Shown here: positions 22,397 through 32,524 of the stretch, piece after piece
Layout of the letters: every line of letters begins with the position of its first letter
How positions within the stretch are numbered: position 1 is the first letter of the stretch
Origin: Bolinopsis microptera
Taxonomy: Eukaryota > Ctenophora > Tentaculata > Lobata > Bolinopsidae
Reading direction: 5' to 3'
DNA: 64,000 nt
NCBI RefSeq assembly: GCF_026151205.1
Contig: NC_087081.1
Coordinates: 13,868,340-13,932,339, forward strand
Notes under the pieces: model-generated
What the model was told of the DNA's origin: nothing
Seen by the model: the letters and a program-made list of their open reading frames with translations, nothing else
Databases searched by the model: none
Made by a program: the position numbers and the translations under genes

Positions 22397-22681
22397 TGTT
22401 ATTGTCAGTAGGACCTCCACTGCAGAGGCCGATGTCACTTTGTTTTGTTGTTTTTGTATCAAAACCACACGCCTGATAAACATACGGGTCATTGTCACAC
22501 ACAGAGGAGACACTTGGGAGTGTATGATTCTCAGTACCCATTACATAGGTAACGTTCGAATAAGCGCACAAGTGAAAGTAATCTTTTATACTCTCATCAA
22601 AACACAAATTTTTCAAAAATCCGCCAATGTTTGTTACTGTACAACTTTTGTTTGATAGCACTTGATTTTCCTTGGCACACC
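22397..22681 (-). CDS. exon 11, 5' part: cysteine-rich region before LDLa repeats
   Basis: Acceptor ATCTTTCAG followed by GG TGT GCC gives phase 1 entry, matching exon 10. Encodes CAKENQVLSNKSC, then NIGGFLKNLCFDESIKDYF and YQACGFDTK, ending DIGLCSGGPTDNN where a 773-bp insertion cuts the frame. No known fold is recognised for this stretch. It should continue directly into the segment at 21,623. Confidence 0.68.
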
Positions 22682-22790
22682 CTGAAAGATTTCTATGTTC
22701 AATTTTGAAATTTTTACAATATGAAACACGTTCATTGACGTTTGAGGATATTGGTAAATATTAGTGACCCTATTAAATGGCACGATGTGG

Positions 22791-23723
22791 TAAAATTTTT
22801 CACACTATGATTATGAAACTATATAAACCCTCAATGGTTAGGATAATCGTTTCATCCTCTAGGCAAACTTTGTCACATAACGATATCTTTATCAGATGAT
22901 AAGATATCGCTTAAATTCGACCGGCGGTGAGTTGTAAACTTTGTCACACTATAGAAACGTGACAGAGTTTACATGGCCCCTTGTTGCCGTGTTTGACAAA
23001 ATTTTCGAATTTCAAGTTCATAGGATAGTTCCATAGGACAATTATCTACATATTTAGCGACTTTTTTCGTTAAATGGTACTACCAGGTAAATTTCGTCAC
23101 ACATTTAAGAAATTTATACGAGGGATGTTTATGAAACCCTGACAAGGAATGCCGAATAGTCTAGAATTATTTTATGACCTGAATGTGTTGGGAATTGTTA
23201 AAATATCTCATTATTATAAGCAAATAAGAACACATAAGGCACAAATAGGTAAACTTTGTCACATATATTTGCATGATATCTCAACATGTGTGAAATTGAG
23301 CAAATATTGGTATACCAGCTTAAACACCCTATATTACGTCATACGTACTATGTATCAATGAACATTTTTGTCATTGGCACAATTGTAACATCTCAACATG
23401 GTAAAAATATGTAAATTTCGTCACAAAACAAATTATGACCTTATTTGCTCCTTGTTGGCAAAATAACTAGTTTATTGACATAGGTACATAGTGATAAAGT
23501 AACATTACATTCTAATCGAGGTACGATTTCGATTCTTCAAAATAGGGGCAAGAAATGTAAATTTCGTCACATAAGTTATTGTAAAAGTTAGATACATTTT
23601 CTTTCAAATAATCTGTTCTTATTATAGTTTGAATTGATTCATACAGGAAATATAGAAACGCACGCCACTTTTTATCACATTGAATTTTTACTGTTGGGGC
23701 AGGAAATGTGAATTTTGTCACAT
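22791..23723 (+). repeat. ~155-bp-period array of GTAAAYTTYGTCACA motifs, left half
   Basis: A 14-16-bp motif recurs at 22,863, 22,934, 23,087, 23,249, 23,411, 23,557 and 23,708 (weak first copy at 22,791; one inverted copy at 22,959). From 22,934 the steps are 153, 162, 162, 146 and 151 bp. The sequence between motifs has diverged beyond easy alignment. Matching motifs in the opposite orientation lie at 29,035-29,550. Confidence 0.75.
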
Positions 23724-24075
23724 TTAAGTAACTTAGCAAAATTAACCTCAACATTGTTAAACTCGAGTTCCGAATTGCTGAATAATACCCTACCAATCAT
23801 TTCTGGAAGAATATTGAATTCTAATCAAGATATGGTTCTCATTTTTCGAAATTTAATTTTAACCTATTTACGATTTTGTATCATTTTTGTGACAATGTTC
23901 GCATCAACTACCCTTAACTAAAATCAACTATATCTTCCTTATATAGGGGGGGGGGGATCATCTTTTTGTCCGTTTTTGTCCGTTTGGCAGCTATATTTTC
24001 AAAACGGACAAAAAATAAAGCGGACAAAAACGGACAAAAACGGACAAAAAATAACAAAAATGGAAATAAAATTTA

Positions 24076-24081
<6 letters not shown>

Positions 24082-24107
<26 letters not shown>

Positions 24108-24368
24108 CTCCTCCTCCTCCTCCTCCTCCTCCTCCTCCTCCTCCTCCTCCTCCTCCTCCTCCTCCTCCTCCTCCTCCTCCTCCTCCTCCTCCTCCTCCTC
24201 CTCCTCCTCCTCCTCCTCCTCCTCCTCCTCCTCCTCCTCCTCCTCCTCCTCCTCCTCCTCCTCCTCCTCCTCCTCCTCCTCCTCCTCCTCCTCCTCCTCC
24301 TCCTCCTCCTCCTCCTCCTCCTCCTCCTCCTCCTCCTCCTCCTCCTCCTCCTCCTCCTCCTCCTCCTC
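24082..24368. repeat. pure (TCC)n microsatellite, about 95 units
   Basis: Uninterrupted TCC triplets for 287 bp; purine-only on the other strand. Long open frames here (poly-Leu, poly-Pro, poly-Glu) are products of the repeat and not genes. It grades into CTCAGTCCTCC-type minisatellite up to 24,954. Confidence 0.97.
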
Positions 24369-24954
24369 AGTCATCCTCCTCAGTCATCCTCCTCCTCCTC
24401 AGTCCTCCTCCTGGGTCCTCCTCCTTCTGAGTCTTCCTCCTCAGTCCTCCTCCTCATCCTTCTCCTCAGTTCTCTTCAGTCCTCCTTCTCCTCCTGGGAC
24501 CTCCTCCTCCTCTTCATCCTCCTCCTCTTCATCCTCCTCCTCTTCATCCTCCTCCTCTTCCTCCTCAGTCCTCAGTCCTTCTCCTCAGTCCTCCTCCTCA
24601 GTCCTCCTCCTCATCCTTCTCCTCAGTCCTCTTCAGTCCTCCTCATCCTTCTCGTCAGTCCTCCTCCTCCTCAGTCCTCCCCCAGTCCCCCTCCTCCTCT
24701 TATTCAGTCCTCCTCCTATTCAGTCCTCCTCCTCCTCCTCCTCAGTTCTCCACCTTCTCATTCCTCCTTATGAGTCCTCCTCCTCCTCTTTCTCCTGAGT
24801 CCTCCTCCTGGGTCCTCCTCCTCCTCCTCCCTCTCAGTCCTCCTCCTCAGTCATCCTCCTCAGCCATCCTCCTCAGCCATCCTCCTCAGTACTCTTCAGT
24901 CCTCCTCCTTCTCAGTCCTCCTCAGTCCTCCTCCTCAGTCCTCCTCTTCCTCCT
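24369..24954. repeat. TCC/CAGTCC minisatellite
   Basis: Degenerate TCCTCC units interrupted by CAGTCC, CATCC and GGGTCC. Almost free of A or G runs on the plus strand. No gene. Confidence 0.93.
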
Positions 24955-25039
24955 GGGGGGGGGGGGGGGTCATGTTTTTTATCCGTTTTTTCCGTTCGGA
25001 ACCATATATTTTCAAAACGGACAAAAAATAGAGCGGACA

Positions 25040-26867
25040 ACTTACTTTACTTTGGGCGATCCTCAATCGAAATCCCATTCACTGTCTGCCTCCACACGTC
25101 TCGATCGCACATAACAGTTCGAAGGTCGTCTAACTGGAGCCCAGTGTCACGAGCTACTACGTCCAGGAAGGTGAGTGGTCTCCTTCCACGGCCGGATTGG
25201 GCAAGTCGCCAGGGGAGGATAGTGGAGATAACTTGGTCAGAAGCTCTCATGCAATGCCCAGCAAATCTGGAACGCCTCGACGCAACCACTGAGGCAATAG
25301 ATGGAAGGTTGCCATAGATCTGCTTGAGGGTTGGATGTTTCTTCCACGAGATGTTCTTGGCCTTCATTAAAAGACGGGTGTAGCATCCGTTGAGGCGCTT
25401 CTCAAGTTGCTTGTTTATGGTCCATGTCTCTGATCCATAGAGCAATACTGGTTCGACACAGGCTCTAAAGAACTTGACTTTCAGTTGTTCGGAAATGCCA
25501 GAGGACCAGACTTTTTGCAGTTTAATACAGGCTGACCAGGCCATTCCTTTCCTTGTGTTGAAATCCTTTCTACTGTCCGCAATGAAAGAGCCGAGGTATT
25601 TAAAGTCATCAACCTGTTTAATCTGGCGGCCTGAGATGGAATGTAAGTCGACAGTGTCAGGGATGTTGATGGTCATGAACTCGGTCTTAGAAGCATTCAT
25701 AGCAAGACCAACTTGTGCGGCTGCATCTTCAAGGTCTGTCAGCAGAAGTTGGACTTGCTCTATGGTGTCTGACATTAAGGCCAAATCATCAGCAAAGTCA
25801 AGGTCTGTGATTTTGACCGCACGCACTCTTCGACTTTTCCTAGGCACGATGGTAAGACCGAATTCTTCACCCATGCAGCTTCTGAGGACATAGTCAAGGA
25901 CGATGATGAAGAGAAAGGGTGCTAGAGTGTCCCCTTGGAGAACTCCAATAAGTGTCCTAAAAAAGTCAGTAAGGCCGTCGATGGTCTGGACACGAGAGAA
26001 CGATGAGTCATAAAGAAGCCTGATAGCATCTACAAGTGGAGCAGGGATACCGTAGAGGGAGAGGATGTGGAAAAGGGCATCCCGGTTAATGCTGTCGAAC
26101 GCTTTCGAAAAATCGACAAACACAATTGCGGCTGAGCGATTTCCAATCTTGCATTCCTCGAGTATACGACGTAGGGCAAGGACCTGTGGGAGTGTGGATC
26201 TTCCTCTACGGAAACCATTTTGGTTTGGCCGCAAGAGGGGATCAATGAATGGGTAGATCCGGTTGAGGATGAGCTTGTTAAAAACTTTCGCTGCAACCGG
26301 TGCCAGTGAAATGCCACGGTAGTTTCCTGGATTAGTAAGATCACCCTTTTTGGGGATAGGAATGATTGAGGCCGTTTTCCAGGCTTGAGGGATCACACCA
26401 TCCATGAGTGCTTTGTTACAGAATCCGAGGAGGTTTTCACGTAGCTGGGGAAGCTTCCAGACTGAGGGAGGGATGCTATCCAGACCGGGTGACTTGGAGG
26501 ATTTGGCGGACTTCAGAACCGTGTCGAGTTCTGACATGCTGAAGGATGAGCAGCTGATGGGCAGGGTGTCAGAGACTCGCTGGTTGAAGAAGGGGAGGGT
26601 GAGGTCCGGCGGAGGCTGTTCTGTGCCTAGAAGGGACTTGAAGTGCTCGAACCAGATGTTGAGCCGTTCTTCGGTAGTGCCTCCTGGCACTTTGCAGTAT
26701 GGCACAGTGTCGGAAGATGTTAGTTGCCTGATGATGTGCCAGGAACTGCGATGCCTGTGCTCAGGGTTAGTTTTCTCCAGCAGGTCAGTCTGTTGTCGAA
26801 TGTGCTGTGAAGTAGCAGCATTATAGGCTTCGTCCAGTTGCTTCTTTGCGTCTTCAAGCTTTTCCTT
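25040..26867 (-). mobile_element. RTE-like LINE, 5'-truncated, inside the G/C-tract element
   Basis: Inserted into the GTCCG terminal region of the second element copy, with GGACA on both sides (25,035-25,039 and 26,868-26,872) as a likely short target duplication. The 3' end is a very short UTR with an AAGTAAAGTAAG tail directly after the stop, typical of RTE-type elements. Confidence 0.8.
25047..26867 (-). pseudogene. RTE-like reverse transcriptase, N-terminus missing
   Basis: About 606 codons of reverse transcriptase without lesions. Motifs: NPGNYRGISLAPVAAKVFNK, NGFRRGRSTLPQ, FVDFSKAFDSINRD, GVLQGDTLAPFLF and LDFADDLAL. The C-terminal region has FAGHCMRASDQ and GRGRRPLTFLD. The endonuclease is gone through 5' truncation, so it cannot move by itself. 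The open frame continues a few codons into the flanking GTCCG repeats, which is accidental. Confidence 0.88.
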
Positions 26868-26930
26868 GGACAAAAAAGAGGGGACAAAAACGGACAAAAA
26901 ATAACAAAAATGGAAATAACATTTAGATGC

Positions 26931-28505
26931 TTCCTCCTCCTCCTCCTCCTCAGTCCTCCCCCAGTCCCCCTCCTCCTCCTCCTATTCAGTCCTCCTCCTC
27001 ATCCTCCTCAGTTCCCCTTAGTCCTCCTCCTTCTCAGTCCTCCTCAGACCTCAGTCCTCCTCCTGAGTCCTCTTCCTCCTCCTGAGTCCTCCGGCTGGGT
27101 CCTCCTCCTAGTTCCGGCTGGGTCCTCCTCCTAGTTCCTCCTCCTCCTCCTCAGTCCTCCTCCTCCTCCTCTTCCCTCTCAGTCATCCTCTTCAGCCATT
27201 CTCCTCAGCCATCCTCCTCAGTCCTCCTCCTCCTCCTCAGTTCTCATCCTCCTCCTCAGTCCTCCTGAGTCCTCCTCCTCCTCCTGGGTCCTCCTCCTCT
27301 TCATCCTCCTCCTCTTCCTCCTCAATGCTCAGTCCTCCTCCTCAGTCCTCCTCCTCATCCTTCTCGCCAGTCCTCCTCCTCCTCAGTCCTCCCCCAGTCC
27401 CCCTCCTCAGCCATCCTCCTCAGTACTCCTCAGTCCTGCTCCTTCTCAGTCCTCATCCTCCTCCCTCTCAGTCATCTTCCTCAGTCATCCTCCTCAGCCA
27501 TCCTCCTCAGCCATCCTCCTCAATACTCCACAGTCCTCCTCCTCCTCAGTCCTCCTCCTCAGTCCTCCTCCTCCTCCTCCTCCTTCTCCTCCTCCTGAGT
27601 CCTCCTCCTGGGTCCTCCTCTTCCTACGTCCTCCTCCTTCTCCTCCTCAGTCCTTCTCCTCCTCCTCCTCCTCCTTTTCCTGGTTCCTCCTCCTCAGTCC
27701 TCCTTCACATCCTCAGTCCTCCTCAGTCCTTTCGCTAGTCACCCTCCTCCTCGGTCCTCCTCCTCAGTCCTCCTCCTCCTCCTCCTCCTGGGTTCTCCTC
27801 CTGGATCCCTCTTCTCCTTCTCAGTTATCCTCCTCCTCCTTCTCCTCCTGGGTCCTCCTCCTTCTCTTCACCAGTCCTCCTCCTCAGTCCTCCTCATCCT
27901 CTTCATCCACTTCCTTCTCCTCCTCATCAGTCCTCCTCAGTCCTCCTCCTTAGTCCTCCTCCTCCTCCTCCTCGTCCTCAGTCCTCGTCATCAGTCCTCA
28001 TCAGTCCTCCTCCTCCCCAGTCATCATCCTCCTCCTGGGGCCTTTTCCTGGGTCCTCCTCCTCCTGGGTCCTCCTCAGTCCTCCTCCTCTTCCTTCTCCT
28101 CAGTCCTTCTCCTCCTCAGCCCTTCTCCTTTTCCTCCTCCTCAGTCTTCCTCCTCCTCAGTCCTCCCCCAGTCACCCTCCTCCTCATCCTCATCCTCCTC
28201 ATCAGTCCTCCTTCTCCTTCTCAGTCCTCCTTCTCAGTCCTCCTTCTCCTCATCAGTCCTCCTCCTCTTCCTCCTCCTCCTGGGTCCTCCTGATCCTCCT
28301 CAGTCCTCTTCCTCTTTCTACTCCTCATTCCTCCTCCTCCTCAATTCTCCTCTTCCTCCTAAGTCCTCCCCACCTCAGTCCTCCCCCTACTCCTACTTCT
28401 CAGTCCTCCTCCTCATCAGTCCTCTTCACCAGTCCTCCTCCTCAGTCCCCCCTCCTCTTCCTCCTCAGTCCCCCTCCTCAGTCCCCCTCCTCCTCTTCCT
28501 CTTTT
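26931..28505. repeat. TCC/CAGTCC minisatellite, second array
   Basis: Continuation of the same pyrimidine-rich arrays on the other side of the embedded LINE, about 1.6 kb. It begins after ATTTAGATGCTTCC, exactly as the first array does at 24,072, showing a second copy of the element body. Confidence 0.93.
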
Positions 28506-28803
28506 TCATCTCTCAATAATTTGTTCAATTTATAATTATTGTTGGTGTTATTGTTTACATAATTTATTGTTATATACTAAAATGTTTTTAAAAACATTTG
28601 AGTCTGACTCAAAATGTGCTCAAGAATCTTTGTGTTTAACAAAGTTTTACTTTCCAGTAATAAAACTTTTCATCCCTTTTTATGTTATTAAAAAATGTGT
28701 AGACTATTCTTTGTGCCTAATTGAGGATTCATTAACCGGGCTACCCATTTCTGCAGATAGCCTGTTACAAATTGTGGAGAAAATTTAAATAAAAAGTTAC
28801 AAT
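28506..28803. other. unique AT-rich segment inside the G/C-tract element
   Basis: Ordinary-looking AT-rich sequence between the minisatellite and the GTCCG terminal repeats. It has a 74-codon open frame (28,567-28,788, plus) with no recognised features; I do not call it a gene. Confidence 0.4.
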
Positions 28804-29034
28804 TTTTGTCCGTTTTTGTCCGTTTTTGTCCGTTTTTGTCCGTTTGGCAGCTATATTTTCAAAACGGACAAAAATTAACGGACAAAAACGGACAAAAACG
28901 GACAAAAAATAACATGATCCCCCCCCCCCCCCCCCCCCCCCCCTTATATAGAGTTTTCCCACCATTCAAACTAAAATCAGGTATAAATGACTAAATGATT
29001 CTGGCAATTCGCCCAAAATTTAAAATTTTATATA

Positions 29035-29550
29035 ATGTGACAGAATTTACCTCATTTCCCAATAATCAAGTGCCTGTATTAGCTAGCTTTTCAAAACAAC
29101 ACATTTTATGGCTAAGATCGGTAGAAGAACCATCAAATAATGTGCTGAAAGGGTTGACACATCATAGTAGAAAAGAGGTATCGTATTCTGCGTGTGACAA
29201 AGTTTACGAAATATTACCTTAAAACCGTTCGATCCCTGCCCTTTTATTTAACCAATGCAATGTTGTATCATAATTGTTAGATTGACCTAATCTACTATAT
29301 TTTAGACTAAAGAATGCTAATTGGGTAGCTATGGTTAACACATGGGCATACTAACTGGGGGCGACCTTACTTACCAATTCTAGATAAACTAAAAGCAGAT
29401 ACTGGGCTGAAGTCAGTAGATGAGATAGCTAGACTGATGGAGGACAGAAAGCTGTGGAGAACTGTTGTCAATGGATCTCGGGAACACTTATACCCGTCAG
29501 TAAGTCAGTAAGTCGTGGTTAACACAGTCACAAAATGTGACATTTTTTAC
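29035..29550 (-). repeat. ~155-bp-period motif array, inverted right half
   Basis: The same motif as complement (TGTGACARARTTTAC) ends at 29,050, 29,207 and 29,550. The first step is 157 bp. The second is 343 bp, and becomes 159 bp when the 173-bp LINE fragment and its 11-bp target duplication are subtracted. Orientation is opposite to the left half. Confidence 0.7.
29343..29515 (+). mobile_element. 3' end of an RTE-like LINE with 11-bp target duplication
   Basis: Encodes the last ~50 residues of an RTE-type protein (GRPYLPILDKLKADTGLK, LMEDRKLWRTVVNG) to a TAA, followed by a GTCAGTAAGTCAGTAAG-type tail. TGGTTAACACA occurs at 29,332-29,342 and 29,516-29,526, a clean target duplication. It sits between two motifs of the 155-bp array. 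Confidence 0.85.
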
Positions 29551-30049
29551 ATAGTGCCTAACAAAAATAAATTTTCTTTCTGGGCAGTGCATATATATGG
29601 GAGTATGGGTCACGTGGCTAATGTTCAGAGCTTTTGAACATGCTAGATTAATAGATGCTAAAATTAAGCCACTATCGTCGAAAACGCTATTTTGAAAATT
29701 TACCAATATCCTCAAACTTCAATGAACGTGTCCATAAATTGATATTTTTACTCATGGGTGGCGCTCAGCCTGTCATTCCACCGAATCTCTATGAACATTA
29801 TAGCCTGGGGTCTCCAGGTATTAATATTCGAATTTCGACCCTCAATCGTATGGTGCACGGCAATTACTCAGTACACTAAATGAGTGCGCCCGAGATAACA
29901 AAACAAATTAACGTAATTAGAAATTCCAATTAAATCTAGAAAACTATTTTTACATTTTAATGTTTTCTGCAGACCGACAATATGACTTCTCTGTGCTAAA
30001 GTACTAATTAATCAAAATATAGATATTGGTGTATTAGTTCAAACCAAAC
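29551..30049. other. intron sequence downstream of exon 10
   Basis: No exon, repeat or transposon end recognised. It is part of the 7.4-kb intron between exons 10 and 11 of the receptor model. Confidence 0.5.
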
Positions 30050-30210
30050 CTGTATTACTAAAGCAGTGGAGCCAAATGCTGTCCCGGTATTCACAGGTGT
30101 GTGTCATTATCCTAGGGCTAGAATGATCACAATCTGATTTGCCGGTGTCACTATATTTACAGCTGACCTCATCCATTGTAATTGAAAAGTTATCCGGATT
30201 ACGCCAATTT
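30050..30210 (-). CDS. exon 10: split SRCR domain B, second half
   Basis: Acceptor ATCCTTCAG, donor GTTTGG in phase 1. Encodes NWRNPDNFSITMDEVSCK, SDCDHSSPR, HTCEYRDSIWLHCF. Carries the last four SRCR cysteines and joins exon 9 in frame at a Glu codon. The next exon of the model lies 7.4 kb away, beyond the transposon block. Confidence 0.75.
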
Positions 30211-30335
30211 CTGAAGGATTTAATGAGAAATGGTTGCAAAATGTTCAAATGTTTAGAGGTAAAATATGTCCAATCTTAAACAGTGAAACGGTGTATTAAT
30301 AAATGCAAAAAGTTGATAAACGAATTAAAACTCAC

Positions 30336-30576
30336 TCAGGAAGGTATTTCATGTTTCTCGGGTAACTCCCCCAGTCTGAGAAGTGATGTCCAAGTGACCA
30401 GCAGGAGAGCTGTGCTGAATGCCAGTTAAACAAGTCCTTACAGACGGTCACATTTTTCTCTTCCCTGGTTTGTTTATTCACAACTGTTGCTATCAGAAGA
30501 CCTTCCTTATCATTTATTATTTTTCTTCCTTCAATCACTTTGATCAGATTTGCTCTTTCATACTCCCAAACATGTT
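30336..30576 (-). CDS. exon 9: split SRCR domain B, first half
   Basis: Acceptor GTTTCAG with phase 1 entry, donor GTGAGT in phase 2. Encodes HVWEYERANLIKVIEG, EGLLIATVVNKQ, NVTVCKDLFNWHSAQLSCWS and ends in MKYLPE. Same length and splice pattern as exon 6, so A and B are duplicates. Confidence 0.75.
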
Positions 30577-30867
30577 CTGAAACGATCATGGAAACAGTTA
30601 GCATGAACTGATAGTTAAAAGAGAAAATAAAGATACCCTAACGACTTTGCAGCACATGATTCTTATCCGCCCGTACTTAGTCAAAAAATAAATAAACACG
30701 AGTATGTATTACGTAATGTACTACACAATAATTCCTTCTACGGCCTACGCCCTTACTGATCCTCAGCTGTATCCAGTAACAGACAAAACACTGCCGGGTT
30801 TTGATATACATTGTGTCCTCTCTTACTAATTCTAAACTAATTAACAGCCTTGCAACCAAGTACCAAC

Positions 30868-31326
30868 CTATGTAATACGATTGTGACAGTGCAGTTGCAG
30901 TGGAATTAACGCCGATCGTGGACTTAATAGTAATACTGTCCACGTCTCGTCTCCAATGATCTATCCAGCCATAGCCAAAACTCTCACACACAGTCGTGTT
31001 AACCACCAGTTCTCCGTTACAGAATATTACAATTCTGTATCCCCGTTTCTTAATCACCCAGTGTTTATCCACTTGATCTGGTAGATTTGAGTAGAAGTTA
31101 ACATAGTTACTATGGCAGTTCCTCAGCAAATAATTTACAGGGGAGTCGAACTTGAGAACAATAGCTCGATATGAAAATCGTGCTGTTACTGTCTCTTCTT
31201 TATTATGATAATCTACTGTGATTATGTCACCACTACCCACAGCACTGTCGGTTCTCAAGTGCAGGTAAGATGTCCCCGGATTAACAGGGCCGATACGGTT
31301 GCCATCTACGACAGGAATCCACATAT
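30868..31326 (-). CDS. exon 8: extracellular module of unknown family
   Basis: A 153-codon phase 1-1 exon (acceptor CTCAACAG, donor GTTGGT). Sequence runs from MWIPVVDGNRIGP through SYLHLRTDSAVG and KHWVIKKRGYRIVIFCNGEL to DHWRRDVDSITIKS. The W-x-I-K-x-x-x-x-R-I-x-I-x-CNG core followed by W-x-R-D-V-x-x-I looks like a beta-sandwich module. I find it faintly like farnesoic-acid-methyltransferase-type (Methyltransf_FA) repeats, but that is a guess. It is bounded as a shuffling unit like its neighbours. Confidence 0.6.
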
Positions 31327-31451
31327 CTGTTGAGTTTTTAGTTATTTTGAGATGAACTGAGATTAATAATATGTTGATCATAAAATTGATTTTAATTTTC
31401 AACAAAATTTTATATATTCAATTTTATCCTGAATTGACATAAAGTATAAAC

Positions 31452-31600
31452 CTGATCCGCTGTTGCAATTTAGCCACACACTATCATTTGTATCACAGCT
31501 GTCTGCTGCAATCCTGGCATCACATTTCAAATTTTCATCTTCATCGTCCTTGCAGCTTATTACACTCAATAACACAGATCCGTTATATTGTAGCAGCGTG
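31452..31600 (-). CDS. exon 7: split SRCR domain A, second half
   Basis: Acceptor ATATTCCAG with phase 2 entry, donor GTTTAT in phase 1. Encodes LLQYNGSVLLSVISCKDD through CDTNDSVWLNCNSGSG, with the four remaining SRCR cysteines. Joined to exon 6 the codon at the junction reads Asp. Confidence 0.75.
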
Positions 31601-31699
31601 CTGGAATATATTGTTGGTAGCATAAAATTATCGGAGTATGTCGTCCAGCATGTCGTGTTTGCATCAATGTTCAACAAAAAAAGAATCATAAAAACTTAC

Positions 31700-31940
31700 T
31701 CGGAATTGAGTGTCAAGTTGTTTGGTTTACTGTCCCACATTCCCTGTTCGTTAACGTTACCAAAGTAACGACAAAAGGTATTTGCTGCATACCAGTTAAA
31801 GTTACCAGGACAAACGGTCACATTCATTTTTTCTCCACTCAGCTTATTGGCAAAGTTTACGATTAGCAAACCTTCATTCGTTGAACGAATATCTGTACCG
31901 TTTACCTCTTGGATCAGGGCTGCCTCATAAAACTCCCAAT
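31700..31940 (-). CDS. exon 6: split SRCR domain A, first half
   Basis: Found by splice phase: acceptor CTTCCTCAG, phase 1 start, donor GTAAGT in phase 2. Encodes WEFYEAALIQEVNG, then EGLLIVNFANK, NVTVCPGNFNWYAA and FCRYFGNV, the first half of a divergent SRCR domain. It matches exon 9 residue by residue in layout. Two of six cysteines are here. Several N-glycosylation sites (NVT, NLT). Confidence 0.72.
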
Positions 31941-31990
31941 CTGAGGAAGTAAGCAGTATTTGAGTATTACAATTTCGTTTTTGTTCAATT

Positions 31991-32272
31991 GAAACGGGTA
32001 TCTTGTTTCAAATCGTTGATGGAAATGGTACTGATGTTCCGAAGGATAAAGGAGGTTTATTGCTGTATAAGGGTGGAACAGTGTGTACCAATGATTTTGA
32101 TTATAAAGCTGCACATTCGATCTGTAAAGAAATGGGATTTAGTGGTGCACTACTTTGGGGAAGCGTAATAGAATTTGGCCGACATCGCTATCTCAGCAAT
32201 CTGGATCAAGTGCAATGCATTGATGATCATTGTTGGTCATCTTGTAGTTACAATGAATATCCTTACTACGGC
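31991..32272 (+). pseudogene. inverted partial copy of the SRCR exon
   Basis: Plus-strand stretch encoding an SRCR domain (LFQIVDGNGTDVPKDKGG, TVCTNDF, SICKEMGFSGALLWG, SSCSYNEY) close to exon 4 but in the opposite orientation. It breaks off before the last cysteine. What follows (32,273-32,370) resembles the sequence at 33,243-33,360 in the same plus-strand sense, so the exon is inverted relative to its flank. It lies in the intron between exons 5 and 6, has no good 3' splice context and is probably not expressed. Confidence 0.75.
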
Positions 32273-32524
32273 TATTGGATATTTATTCTCAGATGTATTA
32301 GACATTGTATGGTCCAATTTATTTTTTAAGCTGTCTTGGCAAGTAGGTGATGTCATGATTTTATAATTAAAATATCAACTATCTGGATCTCCATTCTAGT
32401 AAATAGAGGAATAATCGAGACAAATTACTTAAACGATTGGGAAAGTATAATGGTAATTTGGAACAAGATACCAGTATTCAAATTAAAAAGTGGATGCGTG
32501 AAGACTTTTACTGATGATTCACAC

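Larger units (their letters stand above)
23947..28943. mobile_element. 5-kb element with G/C-tract inverted ends and 8-bp target duplication
   Basis: Starts with a G run, then ATCAT(C/G)TTTTTGTCCG; ends with the complement and a C run of 25. TTATATAG flanks both sides (23,939-23,946 and 28,944-28,951). Next to each end are tandem TTTTTGTCCG units facing CGGACAAAAA units across GGCAGCTATATTTTC, making a palindrome. A second start in the same sense (G run 24,955-24,969) shows a tandem or nested copy. The interior is TCC/CTCAGTCC arrays and an RTE-like LINE. No transposase. The 8-bp duplication recalls hAT elements, but the ends do not look like hAT. Confidence 0.7.

Noticed and set aside
22791..23723. 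CRISPR-like repeat/spacer pattern
   Set aside because: Motifs are too short and degenerate, spacers are about 140 bp, and the context is an animal intron with no cas genes.
23976..25114. Long open frames of poly-Leu, poly-Pro and poly-Glu
   Set aside because: They are translations of the TCC triplet arrays in different frames; nothing but the repeat keeps them open.
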